Shown here in pieces: positions 1-8,831 of a stretch of DNA of 31,962 bases. Source of the DNA: JALZIF01 sp964584905 (lineage in GTDB: Bacteria; Gemmatimonadota; Gemmatimonadetes; Gemmatimonadales; Gemmatimonadaceae). Positions within the stretch are counted from its first letter, which is position 1, and the number at the start of each line of letters is the position of its first letter. The stretch covers positions 1 through 31,962 of the forward strand of contig CAZPCC010000367.1 of assembly GCA_964584905.1 (NCBI GenBank). The letters run 5' to 3'. Made by a program: the position numbers and the translations under genes. Under the pieces are notes generated by a model. That model made no database searches, was not told the origin of the DNA, and worked only from the letters and a program-made list of their open reading frames with translations.

Positions 1-1043
1 GGCTCGAAGCCGAGCCCATCGCCGGCGGCGACCGATTCCCGCAGATCGACGTGCACTTCACCCCGCGCGAATGCCACGACGGTGCCTAGCAGAACGCCGC
101 GATTGTCCGGCTGCTCGCGCGTGACGTACTCGCGGCCGGCCCTTCCACCGAACATCCCGCCGGTGAATCCCCTGCTATAGATCTGCACGAGATCCGGCCG
201 CTCAGCGATCGCGCCGGCGAGCGACTCACCGCGCGCTACGCGACCCAGATAATCGCGGTACGCTTCGGTAACCGTGGCGACATACTCGGGCCGCTTTTTT
301 CGGCCCTCCACCTTGAGGCATACCACACCGGCGTCGGCGAGCTCACCAATGTGGTCCGCGGCCGCGAGGTCACGAGCCGAGATCAGGTAGCCATGGTCGA
401 GCGATTCCCCCGTCACGTCGTCCGTGAGTGCATAATCCTTACGACAGGATTGAGCACACGAGCCGCGGTTCGCACTGCGCTCGGAGATCATCCCCGACAT
501 GTAGCACTGACCGGAGTAGGAGATGCAGAGCGCACCGTGCACGAAGGTCTCGAGCTCGACCTGCGGAACGCCACTGTGAATGGCGCGCACGTCCTCGATG
601 GTGTTCTCGCGCGCGAGTACGACGCGTCTCAACCCCAGGTCGTGCATAACCGCCGCGCCCGTCGCGTCGTGCACGGTCATCTGAGTGGAGCCGTGGAGCT
701 CGAACTCCGGGTACACTCGCTGGATCAACCGGATCAGCCCGATATCCTGGACGATCGCCGCGTCGATCCCTCGATCGATTGCCTCGCCAAGGAGCTCGAG
801 GGCATCAATCAGTTCCTGCGGCTTTACCAGAGTGTTCAGCGTGAGGTAGACGCGCGCCCCCCGCCCGTGGGCGAGCCGCACCGCCTGCTCGAGATCTCCC
901 AGGGAGAGTTGGGCTCCCTCGTCCCGGGCGTTGAAACGCTCCGCACCGAGGTAAACGGCGTCCGCTCCATTCGCGACGGCTGCGCGGACGGCGTCGAGTG
1001 ACCCGGCTGGGGCAAGGAGTTCAGGGACGGGACGGGACGGCAT
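1..1043 (-). CDS. Peptidase U32 family protein (3' end beyond the left edge)
   Basis: The frame opens at an ATG at 1043 and stays open to base 1, so the C-terminus is missing. The N-terminus reads PELLAPAGSLDAVRAAV, the typical U32 opening. Around residues 160-180 there is the family signature with E-F-HGALC-SYSGQC-MS spacing, and the conserved Cys residues follow in RGSCAQSCR. U32 proteins (YegQ/RlhA, YhbU, TrhP and relatives) are mostly linked to prephenate- or Fe-S-dependent RNA hydroxylation, and some are described as collagenases. I cannot tell which subgroup this is. No clear Shine-Dalgarno sequence precedes the ATG. The gene lies downstream of the sigma factor on the same strand, separated by a repeat-bearing gap. 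Confidence 0.9.
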   Translation of the reverse strand, partial: MPSRPVPELLAPAGSLDAVRAAVANGADAVYLGAERFNARDEGAQLSLGDLEQAVRLAHGRGARVYLTLNTLVKPQELIDALELLGEAIDRGIDAAIVQDIGLIRLIQRVYPEFELHGSTQMTVHDATGAAVMHDLGLRRVVLARENTIEDVRAIHSGVPQVELETFVHGALCISYSGQCYMSGMISERSANRGSCAQSCRKDYALTDDVTGESLDHGYLISARDLAAADHIGELADAGVVCLKVEGRKKRPEYVATVTEAYRDYLGRVARGESLAGAIAERPDLVQIYSRGFTGGMFGGRAGREYVTREQPDNRGVLLGTVVAFARGEVHVDLRESVAAGDGLGFE

Positions 1044-1056
1044 GACATGAAGATAA

Positions 1057-1148
1057 CGAAAGTGCGAAGTGCGAAGCGTGAGAGGCGAGGTGTATGTCAC
1101 TGAAAAGAGAAAGTGCGAAGCGCGCTTTTCTTCGCACTTCGCACTTCG
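1057..1148. repeat. GTGCGAA heptamer repeats with long inverted repeat
   Basis: This 139-bp gap between the U32 and sigma genes carries tandem copies of a GTGCGAA unit. GTGCGAAGTGCGAAG at 1062-1076 has its exact reverse complement at 1130-1144. A third copy, AAGTGCGAAG, lies at 1111-1120. More degenerate units (GAGGCGAGGTG) lie between. A related degenerate array occupies the gap at 6287-6354. No coding potential is seen. What the repeat does is unknown. Confidence 0.8.
1111..1139 (-). terminator. Possible intrinsic terminator of the sigma-factor gene
   Basis: AAGTGCGAAG (1111-1120) and CTTCGCACTT (1130-1139) form a perfect 10-bp stem with a 9-nt loop. Read on the minus strand, the stem is followed by a pyrimidine/T-rich stretch (TCTCTTTTC), about 45 bp after the sigma-factor stop. 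The U-tract is interrupted, and the stem is built from the local heptamer repeats, so it may simply be repeat structure. Confidence 0.35.
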
Positions 1149-1182
1149 TAACTCTCATCTCAGTTCCCAGCCTTCCCTCACG

Positions 1183-2070
1183 TCACGCTGCTATCTCCCT
1201 CAGCACATCCCCGATGTGTCCTTCGCGTAGCCGCTTGAGCGCACGGTCGCGAAGCTGGCGGACGCGCTCGCGCGTGACACCGAGCATTTTTCCGATTTCG
1301 TCGAGCGTGTGTTCGCGATCGTTCTCCAGTCCGAAATAGAGCCGGAGGATCTTCGCGTCCCGTGGCGGAAGCGTGTCCAGCGCCCGATCCAGCTCCGACG
1401 AGCGGAAGCCCTGCATGACCTCGTCTTCCGTGTTCGGCGCCTCCTCCATCGAGAACCGCTCGATCAACGACCGATCGCTGTCCTTACCCACTACTGCATC
1501 AAGGCGAACATCTGCGGTGTTGAGCGTCAGCAGCGCCTGGACTATCTCCAGCGAAATACCCGTCAGTTCCATGACCTCTTCGGGCGTCGGCTCGCGATCG
1601 AGCTTTTCGCGAAGCAGCTGCGACGCCTTCACGACTCGCGAGAGATCGGCCGTGCGATTGAGCGGCACACGCACGGTTCGTCCCTGGCGCGCGAGCGCCG
1701 AAAGGATCGCCTGACGAATCCACCACACGGCATAGGAGATGAACTTCACCCCCTGATCGGGATCGAACTTTCGTGCGGCGGTGAGCAAGCCAACATTCCC
1801 CTCACCGATGAGATCGATGAGCGGCAATCCGCGATTCTGATACTTCTTCGCCACCGATACGACGAACCGAAGGTTACGCTTGACAAGTTCCTCGAGCGCA
1901 TCCTGATCGCCTCGCCGAATCTTGCGCGCCAGCTCCTTCTCCTGGTCCGCGTTCAACAGCGGATAGCGGCTAACCTCGGCAAAATACTGGTCGAGGATGT
2001 CGCGATCCGCCTCAGCGGGTCCAATCTCCAGCGGCCGCGACCGTCGTCGCCGGCGCTTCGCTTCAGCCAT
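1183..2070 (-). CDS. Sigma-70 family RNA polymerase sigma factor (RpoD/SigA-like, short form)
   Basis: This 295-aa sigma-70 protein should direct RNA polymerase to promoters. Domains in order are: a basic N-terminus with an Arg run (residues 4-12); region 1.2 (about 23-50, DILDQYFAEVSRYPLLN); region 2 (about 55-125, with RNLRFVVSVAKKYQNRG, DLIGEGNVGL and the region 2.3/2.4 FISYAVWWIRQAI); region 3 (about 135-205); and region 4 with the helix-turn-helix (about 225-290, LDEIGKMLGVTRERVRQ). It lacks the acidic region 1.1 and the long non-conserved insert of 500-600-aa primary sigma factors. It may therefore be either a compact primary factor or a group 2 factor. I chose the ATG at 2070 because GGAGAGG sits about 7 bases upstream. 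The frame is also open upstream to 2151, without a ribosome site. Confidence 0.93.
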   Translation of the reverse strand: MAEAKRRRRRSRPLEIGPAEADRDILDQYFAEVSRYPLLNADQEKELARKIRRGDQDALEELVKRNLRFVVSVAKKYQNRGLPLIDLIGEGNVGLLTAARKFDPDQGVKFISYAVWWIRQAILSALARQGRTVRVPLNRTADLSRVVKASQLLREKLDREPTPEEVMELTGISLEIVQALLTLNTADVRLDAVVGKDSDRSLIERFSMEEAPNTEDEVMQGFRSSELDRALDTLPPRDAKILRLYFGLENDREHTLDEIGKMLGVTRERVRQLRDRALKRLREGHIGDVLREIAA

Positions 2071-2119
2071 TTGTGATCCTCTCCAAAGACACCCGACTTG
2101 GACGCGCAAAGAATGCACC

Positions 2120-2149
2120 GTCAGACCGGAACGGGCGATCCGGTCTGAC
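2120..2149 (-). terminator. Perfect 11-bp hairpin between small membrane gene and sigma gene
   Basis: GTCAGACCGGA at 2120-2130 and TCCGGTCTGAC at 2139-2149 are exact reverse complements around an 8-nt loop. The hairpin starts 11 bp after the stop of the small membrane gene and ends about 50 bp before the sigma ATG. No U-tract follows on the minus strand, so a simple intrinsic terminator is only one option. It could instead be a 5'-UTR control or mRNA-stability hairpin of the sigma gene. Confidence 0.45.
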
Positions 2150-2160
2150 AAGATAGGCGA

Positions 2161-2361
2161 TCATTCGTCGCCACGCGGACGCGTAAAAAGAAAGCGGAGC
2201 AGAAACGCCGCCGCGATCAATGCGATTCCCACCCAGCGCACGCGGTGATCATCCTCACGAACACCATATGCCCAGGTAATGATCCCGACAACCGCAAATG
2301 CCAATCTTACCCAGGCTAGCGATCGCTGGCGCTCGGAATGCGGGCGCCGTGATACTCTCAT
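2161..2361 (-). CDS. Small membrane protein, unknown function
   Basis: A predicted 66-aa protein with a basic N-terminus and two hydrophobic stretches: about residues 15-32 (LAWVRLAFAVVGIITWAYGV) and 47-60 (WVGIALIAAAFLLRFLF). A charged hairpin (REDDHRVR) lies between them, so it should be a two-pass inner-membrane protein. I chose the ATG at 2361 because AAGAAGGG lies just upstream; another in-frame ATG at 2376 overlaps that site. It is on the same strand as the sigma factor and 90 bp upstream of it. I do not recognise a family. It is short, so a chance frame cannot be excluded, but the ribosome site and membrane pattern favour a real gene. Confidence 0.6.
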   Translation of the reverse strand: MRVSRRPHSERQRSLAWVRLAFAVVGIITWAYGVREDDHRVRWVGIALIAAAFLLRFLFTRPRGDE

Positions 2362-2479
2362 ATACCCTTCTTGCATGCTCGAGTTCGCTGGAAAGGAATG
2401 TTGCGGTAGCCAACCTGATCATGCCGGTTCAGGCAGACCCGCAATTTCCAATCCCGAAGCCTCGCTCCGACGACCCGCC
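2362..2479. other. Gap between small membrane gene and AtuA-related gene
   Basis: 118 bp without a gene. Only weak overlapping inverted repeats are seen near 2410-2432 (CCTGA/TCAGG and AACC/GGTT). This is where the long 16-gene minus-strand string ends. I could find no convincing terminator and no convincing promoter for the genes that follow. Confidence 0.4.
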
Positions 2480-2836
2480 TCATGCCCGATACTCTGGCAG
2501 CGACAGGCGCCGAGCCACCTCCTCCGGGAGGTCGAGTACGAGTCGGAGAAGCGCCGTGGAGTAGACCTTCCCCTGAGCATCAGTCTTGAGCGACAGGGTG
2601 CCGCCGCCGCCAAGTGCTCCGTGGAGCAGAAAATTGAGCGCCCGGAGATTCGGAAGCTCGAATCGTTCGACCGGCCCGTCGATGGCACCAGAGAAGTGCG
2701 CTTCCACCCTCTCTCTCGTCAGGTGGTCGCGTAACACTTCGTACCACTCCGGGCGATTGGCTATCACCCCTACATTGGCGGTATTGCCTTTGTCCCCGGA
2801 GCGGGCGTGTGCGATGTCGAGCAGTCGAACTTTCAT
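2480..2836 (-). CDS. AtuA-related small protein (C-terminal AtuA-like domain as a separate gene)
   Basis: This 118-aa protein starts MKVRLLDIAHARSGDKGNTANVG and contains ARSGDKG and a Gly-rich GALGGGGTLSL segment. Both are typical of the C-terminal ferredoxin-fold-like domain of AtuA (acyclic terpene utilisation) proteins. In Pseudomonas-type AtuA this domain is fused to the large DUF1446 domain. Here it is a separate gene whose ATG overlaps the stop of the DUF1446 gene by 4 bp, so the two products are probably made together and form a complex. The biochemical role of the family is not established. It is the last gene of the long minus-strand string. Confidence 0.85.
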   Translation of the reverse strand: MKVRLLDIAHARSGDKGNTANVGVIANRPEWYEVLRDHLTRERVEAHFSGAIDGPVERFELPNLRALNFLLHGALGGGGTLSLKTDAQGKVYSTALLRLVLDLPEEVARRLSLPEYRA

Positions 2837-4197
2837 GCGTCCACCATCTCCACTGCGGTGCTGACAACGGTCTTGTCAATGAGCGCCGGCCAGTAGGCTA
2901 TCACTTCCTCGACCTTGGGCCGGCCGCCCGCGAAGCCGGTGACGGAGGGAGGGCCATTGAGCACCAACGGCGCGATTTCGCGAGAAAACCGTTCCACGGC
3001 CTTGCGATCGTCGCCGCGAACGCCGACGCGCAGCTGAACCTCGGGAAGGTCGGCCACGGTTCCGGCCAGGGCTCCATGCGTCGCGCTCGCCCCCACGAAC
3101 TCCGTGTAAATCTCATCGAAGCTCAGACCGAGGCCGTCGAGCCGGCCGCGCAGCACACGATCGGCCAATTGGGCCTTCTCCTGCGCGTCCGGCCACGCAT
3201 AAACCAGGGTGCCGACCGCCTTGTATCCCGCTCGGAAGGCGATCGATACCTTGAGCTTGTCGGTAGGAGCCCGGCCGCGTACCCCGTGTACCCGCACGCG
3301 ATTCTCCCCTACTTCCTCGAGCTGTATCGAAGCGAAGTCGGCGATCACGTCGGGAGTGATGTATTCGTGAGGATCTCCCATCTCGTAGACAAGCTGCTCC
3401 GCCACGGAATGGAAATCGATGCGCCCGCCCGTGCCGGGGTGCTTTGTGACAACGAAGGTGCCATCCTCCGACGCCTCGACGATCGGGTAGCCCACGTTGG
3501 CGAGATCGGGAATGGACCGCCACTCGTACAGGCAGTTGCCGCCCGAGCACTGGGCGCCGCACTCGATGACGTGTCCGGCGATGATTCCGGCGGCGAGGCG
3601 ATCCCAGTCGTCACGGCGCCAGCCGAACTCGAACAGCAGCGGAGCCATTGTGAGTGCGGTGTCGGTCGAGCGGCCTGTGATGACGACGTTGGCGCCACCG
3701 CCGAGCGCTTCGACGATCGGTTGCGCGCCGATGTAGGCGTTGGCGGCAATCACCTGATCGCGAACCGGCATGAGCGGCTCGCCCGTATCCATGTTCGCCA
3801 GGCGATGGCCTGTCTCGAGAAGCTCGTCGAGCCGCGGGAGAAGATCATCTCCGGTGACGACTCCGATCCGCACTCGGCCGCCGTATCCCGCTCCGCGCGC
3901 CGCCTCACGCACCGCCTTCGCGCATGCGGGCGGGTTTACGCCACCCGCGTTCGCTATGACGCGCACCCCGCGCTCGACGACGGCGGGCAGCACGCTCTGC
4001 ATGGCACCGACGAAATCGCGCGCATATCCGGCCGAGGGATCGCGCTCCCGCTGCTTCTGGAGGATGGACATGGTGACTTCCGCCAGATAGTCCAGCATGA
4101 GGTAGTCCACCTGTCCGCCTTCGACCTGACGACGCGGTGCGTCGAGCGAATCGCCCCAGAACCCCTGACCTGACGCGACGCGAACGATTCGACTCAC
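2833..4197 (-). CDS. Acyclic terpene utilisation AtuA family protein (DUF1446)
   Basis: A 454-aa protein of the AtuA N-terminal/DUF1446 family. Features that place it are the N-terminal VRVASGQGFWGD, the middle GGVNPPACAKAVRE, the VITGRSTDTALTMAPL segment and the ECGAQCSGGN motif. In pseudomonads AtuA is encoded with geranyl-CoA carboxylase genes for citronellol/geraniol breakdown, but its reaction is not firmly known. The gene lies between a carboxyltransferase gene (4-bp overlap upstream) and the separate AtuA C-terminal domain gene (4-bp overlap downstream). This supports a shared role in branched acyl-CoA catabolism. The ATG at 4197 overlaps the upstream stop. Confidence 0.9.
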   Translation of the reverse strand: MSRIVRVASGQGFWGDSLDAPRRQVEGGQVDYLMLDYLAEVTMSILQKQRERDPSAGYARDFVGAMQSVLPAVVERGVRVIANAGGVNPPACAKAVREAARGAGYGGRVRIGVVTGDDLLPRLDELLETGHRLANMDTGEPLMPVRDQVIAANAYIGAQPIVEALGGGANVVITGRSTDTALTMAPLLFEFGWRRDDWDRLAAGIIAGHVIECGAQCSGGNCLYEWRSIPDLANVGYPIVEASEDGTFVVTKHPGTGGRIDFHSVAEQLVYEMGDPHEYITPDVIADFASIQLEEVGENRVRVHGVRGRAPTDKLKVSIAFRAGYKAVGTLVYAWPDAQEKAQLADRVLRGRLDGLGLSFDEIYTEFVGASATHGALAGTVADLPEVQLRVGVRGDDRKAVERFSREIAPLVLNGPPSVTGFAGGRPKVEEVIAYWPALIDKTVVSTAVEMVDA

Positions 4198-5873
4198 GCG
4201 AATTCTCCCAGATGCGGTGGTAGTACGAACGGTCCGAGGTGAGGACCGGGGTTCTGGAGCGACGCCCGGAGAGCCATGGCGAGCACGTCCCTGGTATCCT
4301 CGGGATAGACGATTGCATCGATGAAGCCGCGAGCGCCCGCATAACGCGCGTCGAGTTGGTGCTCGTAGTCGTCGCGTACCTTCTCGATCGCCTGTGACAG
4401 CTCCGGCGACAGGTCGGTTTCGGTGCGCTTGCCCGCTTCGATCTGCGGCCCGAAGACCGCCTGCACCGCGGCCTCGCCTTCCATTACGGCCATCCTTCCG
4501 GTGGGCCAGCTGAAGATGAAGTCGGGGTCGAATCCCTGTCCGGCCATGGCGTAATAGCCTGCGCCTGACGCATGATTGACGGTGAGTACGATCTTCGGCA
4601 CGCGTGCGGTGGCCATCGCTTCGACGAACCGGGCGCCGGCGCGGATGATCCCTTCGTGCTCGGCTTCCGGACCGACCATGAAGCCCGAGACGTCCTGGAC
4701 GAAGAGCAGTGGAATGCCTGCCCTGTCGCAGCGATCGATGAAGTAGGCGACCTTTTCGGCGCTTTCGGCGTAGACGATGCCGCCGAATCTGGGACGTTCA
4801 CCGGCGCGTCCCTTGATGAGTCCTCGCTGATTGGCGATCACGCCGACCGCCATGCCCTCGACCGCGGCATCGCCGCAGATCATCTCGCGCGCGAGGTCTT
4901 CCTGAAACTCATCGAGGCTGCCGCCATCGAGAATCGAGCTCAGAATCTCGTGCATGTCGTAGGACATGCGGTGGTCGTTTGGGAGGAGCTCGTAAAGCGC
5001 TTCAGGATCGGGCTGATGCGCGGCAGGCGATGAAGCGCTTCGGCCGGCAGTCGTCGGATGCGGTTCCCCTGCCACTGATGCCGCATCGTTCTCATGGGGG
5101 GGCCCCCCCGCGGCTCGGTGCGGCAGGCGCTCGATCAGCGTGCGGATCTTCTCGAGGCACGCCCTGTCGTCCTTCACCATGTAGTGCGCCACCCCACTCA
5201 CCGCGGTGTGCGTGCGCGCTCCGCCCAACGTTTCGGCGTCGATTATCTGGCCGGTGGCGCCTTTTACCAGGTTGGGGCCTCCGAGTCCCATGAACGACGT
5301 TCCCTCGACCATCAGGATCACGTCGGAAAGGGCCGGCAGGTAGGCTCCGCCGGCGATGCAGGGCCCCATCACCGCCGAGATCTGCGGTATGCGCAGATAC
5401 CGCCGCATCAGCGAGTTGTAGTAGAAGATCCGGCTCGCACCGTACTGGCCGGGAAACACGCCGCCCTGGTACGGAAGGTTCACGCCTGACGAGTCGACGA
5501 GGTAGACGATCGGGATTCGGCAGCGCATGGCGATCTCCTGCGCCCGCAAAATTTTCTTGATAGTCTCGGGCCACCACGAGCCAGCCTTCACCGTCGCGTC
5601 GTTCGCCACGATCACGATCTCGCGGCCGGCTACCTGCCCGAGTCCGGTCACGACTCCGGCCGCTGGCGCCTGTCCGTCGTACTGATCGTAGGCCATCAGC
5701 AATCCGACTTCGACAAAACGCGATCCGGCGTCGCATAACGACTTCAGGCGCTCGCGCGCAGTGAGCTTTCCCTGCGAATGCTGACGTTCGATCTTGTCCG
5801 TTCCGCCGCCCTGTCGCAGCCGCTCTTCCAGCTCGCGCGTCTCGGCGGCGAGTGTTCGCAGCCGTTCGCTCAC
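4194..5873 (-). CDS. Acyl-CoA carboxylase carboxyltransferase (beta) subunit, methylcrotonyl/geranyl-CoA type
   Basis: A 559-aa biotin-dependent carboxyltransferase with N- and C-terminal crotonase-like domains. It should transfer CO2 from biotin to an acyl-CoA. The N-terminal domain has GSWWPETIKKILRAQEIA (residues 98-115), YLVDSSGVNLP (124-134) and MGPCIAGGAYLPALSD (169-184). YLVDSxG is the form found in methylcrotonyl-CoA and geranyl-CoA carboxylases, where propionyl-CoA carboxylases have a DSGGARIQ-type motif. The C-terminal domain has RGLIKGRAGERPRFGGI, FVQDVSGFMVG and NHASGAGYYAMAGQGF. An Ala/Pro/His-rich linker at about 252-291 looks unusually long; its codons include a G7C7 palindrome. 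The gene overlaps the neighbours on both sides by 4 bp. No biotin carboxylase/BCCP alpha subunit is in the window. Confidence 0.92.
   Translation of the reverse strand: MSERLRTLAAETRELEERLRQGGGTDKIERQHSQGKLTARERLKSLCDAGSRFVEVGLLMAYDQYDGQAPAAGVVTGLGQVAGREIVIVANDATVKAGSWWPETIKKILRAQEIAMRCRIPIVYLVDSSGVNLPYQGGVFPGQYGASRIFYYNSLMRRYLRIPQISAVMGPCIAGGAYLPALSDVILMVEGTSFMGLGGPNLVKGATGQIIDAETLGGARTHTAVSGVAHYMVKDDRACLEKIRTLIERLPHRAAGGPPHENDAASVAGEPHPTTAGRSASSPAAHQPDPEALYELLPNDHRMSYDMHEILSSILDGGSLDEFQEDLAREMICGDAAVEGMAVGVIANQRGLIKGRAGERPRFGGIVYAESAEKVAYFIDRCDRAGIPLLFVQDVSGFMVGPEAEHEGIIRAGARFVEAMATARVPKIVLTVNHASGAGYYAMAGQGFDPDFIFSWPTGRMAVMEGEAAVQAVFGPQIEAGKRTETDLSPELSQAIEKVRDDYEHQLDARYAGARGFIDAIVYPEDTRDVLAMALRASLQNPGPHLGPFVLPPHLGEFA
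5096..5109. repeat. G7C7 palindrome inside carboxyltransferase gene
   Basis: Seven G followed directly by seven C (5096-5109) encode Gly-Gly-Pro-Pro (residues 256-259) in the inter-domain linker. Homopolymer runs of this length are prone to slippage and to sequencing error. A one-base change would truncate the C-terminal domain. Confidence 0.85.
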
Positions 5874-6283
5874 GCGTCCTGCCGCTCATGCTCGGCGAAC
5901 CAGGCTTTGATGTAGTCCACCAGATCGGATGTGCGCGTGCCCGGGCCGAACAGCTTGCCGATTCCCTGTTGCTCCAGCGTGTCCATGTCCTCGAGCGGTA
6001 TTATCCCGCCGCCGGTAATCAGCACATCGTCGCGCCCCGCCTCGAGCAGCAGCTGGCGTACCCGAGGGAACAACGTCATGTGCGCTCCGCTCAGTATCGA
6101 CAGGCCGACTACATCCGCATCTTCCTGGATCGCCGCGTTCGCGATCATCTCGGGAGTCTGATGCAGCCCGGTGTAGATCACTTCCATGCCGGCGTCGCGG
6201 AGCGCCGCGGCAACCACCTTGGCGCCACGGTCGTGACCATCCAGCCCCGGCTTGGCAACGAGTACGCGAATCGGACGGGACAC
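5870..6283 (-). CDS. Coenzyme B12-binding subunit of acyl-CoA mutase (small subunit)
   Basis: This 137-aa protein is a stand-alone cobalamin-binding domain of the methylmalonyl-/isobutyryl-CoA mutase type. It has the DGHDRG motif, whose His17 should be the lower axial ligand of cobalt. It also has GLSILSGAH (about residues 60-68) and TGGGIIPLED for the nucleotide-tail pocket. The size matches the small subunit of split mutases (IcmB and HcmB, about 136 aa). Its partner should be the catalytic subunit at 7137-8831. The start is a GTG at 6283 with no evident ribosome site. The gap of 78 bp to the upstream methyltransferase is filled with heptamer repeats. The gene overlaps the carboxyltransferase start by 4 bp. 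Confidence 0.93.
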   Translation of the reverse strand: MSRPIRVLVAKPGLDGHDRGAKVVAAALRDAGMEVIYTGLHQTPEMIANAAIQEDADVVGLSILSGAHMTLFPRVRQLLLEAGRDDVLITGGGIIPLEDMDTLEQQGIGKLFGPGTRTSDLVDYIKAWFAEHERQDA

Positions 6284-6286
6284 TAG

Positions 6287-6354
6287 TCGAGAAGCGAGGT
6301 GCGAGGTTCGTAAGTGCGAACTGCGAAGGTGCCGAAGCAGGTGCGACGTGCGAG
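6287..6354. repeat. Degenerate GTGCGA(A/G) heptamer array
   Basis: The 78-bp gap between the methyltransferase and mutase small-subunit genes is made of degenerate units such as GAAGCGAG, GTGCGAG, AAGTGCGAA, CTGCGAA and GTGCGACGTGCGAG. It belongs to the same repeat family as 1057-1148. It is the longest gap in this otherwise tightly coupled gene string. Confidence 0.65.
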
Positions 6355-6361
6355 GTCCAAG

Positions 6362-7129
6362 CTATCCCTCCGCCTCCTTCCTCGCCACGAGGAGCATTTC
6401 GCTCGAGTTGCGGGACAGGGGGCGCTCGGTCCAGCCGTCGAATGTCTCGTAGACGACCATTCCCTCGGCGGCAAACAGCTCGGCCAGTCGTGTCGCCGTG
6501 TACAGCCTTATACGGTGCTCGCGCTCGCCTGCCGACTTCTTTCCCTTCCATGCAGCTCGAACAGTCAGCACGCCGGATAACGGATCGAAGGCGCGCTCAT
6601 GCCCGATCATCGTGCCGTCGCCGCCTTTCCACCAGTCGCGGACGAGAAAGCGCGCCATTACGCCATCGCGGCTGCCGCCGTGCCAGATCATGGTGCCACC
6701 TGGCGCGAGTACCCGTGCGAACTCGCGAACGACGCGAGCATCATCTTTTGGATCGAAAAAGAAGCCGAACGAAGTGAACAGGTTCACCACCGCGTCGAAT
6801 CGAGCCGTCCATTTCGCGGGAAGGGTGCGCATATCGCCCCGCACATACCTGAGGCCGTCGCTCGTTCCGCGGCGCTTGGCTTCCTTCAGGAGATATGCGG
6901 AATAATCGAGCCCGGTTACATCGAGGCCGGCTTCCGCCAGGAGATGGGCATGGCGGCCCTGCCCGCATGGAACGTCCAGCACTCGCGCTCCGACGGGCAG
7001 CGCCAGCAGATCGAGCAGCCGCGCGACTTCCCGGCGGTCGCGCGCGACATCGAAGAGCGGCGAGTACTCGAGCAGGTAATACGCGTCGAAGTGCGTCTCC
7101 CACCACTCCGCCCGGCGCCGTGCGGTCAT
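6362..7129 (-). CDS. Class I SAM-dependent methyltransferase, substrate unknown
   Basis: A 255-aa Rossmann-fold methyltransferase. Motif I is VLDVPCGQGRHAHLLAEAG, followed by VTGLDYSAYLLKEAK (acidic residue for ribose), YVRGDMRTLP, DAVVNLFTSFGFF and VLAPGGTMIWHG. This form is seen in many bacterial methyltransferases of unknown substrate; none of it identifies the acceptor. I chose the ATG at 7129, which lies 7 bp after the stop of the mutase large subunit. The frame is open further upstream inside the mutase gene, but that part does not look like protein of this family. It sits between the two mutase subunit genes, which may reflect function or simply insertion. Confidence 0.88.
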   Translation of the reverse strand: MTARRRAEWWETHFDAYYLLEYSPLFDVARDRREVARLLDLLALPVGARVLDVPCGQGRHAHLLAEAGLDVTGLDYSAYLLKEAKRRGTSDGLRYVRGDMRTLPAKWTARFDAVVNLFTSFGFFFDPKDDARVVREFARVLAPGGTMIWHGGSRDGVMARFLVRDWWKGGDGTMIGHERAFDPLSGVLTVRAAWKGKKSAGEREHRIRLYTATRLAELFAAEGMVVYETFDGWTERPLSRNSSEMLLVARKEAEG

Positions 7130-7136
7130 CGGCGCC

Positions 7137-8827
<1,691 letters not shown>

Positions 8828-8831
<4 letters not shown>

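Noticed and set aside
1057..1148. CRISPR array
   Set aside because: The units are 7 nt, nearly contiguous and partly inverted. There are no spacers and no cas genes.
2809..4173. Long plus-strand open frame of about 454 codons opposite the AtuA gene
   Set aside because: It mirrors the true gene exactly. Its translation shows no family features, and it arises from the GC-rich codon pattern of the minus-strand gene. Similar antisense frames at 1309-2076, 11348-12532, 16471-17919, 28255-29460 and 30810-31928 were rejected for the same reason.
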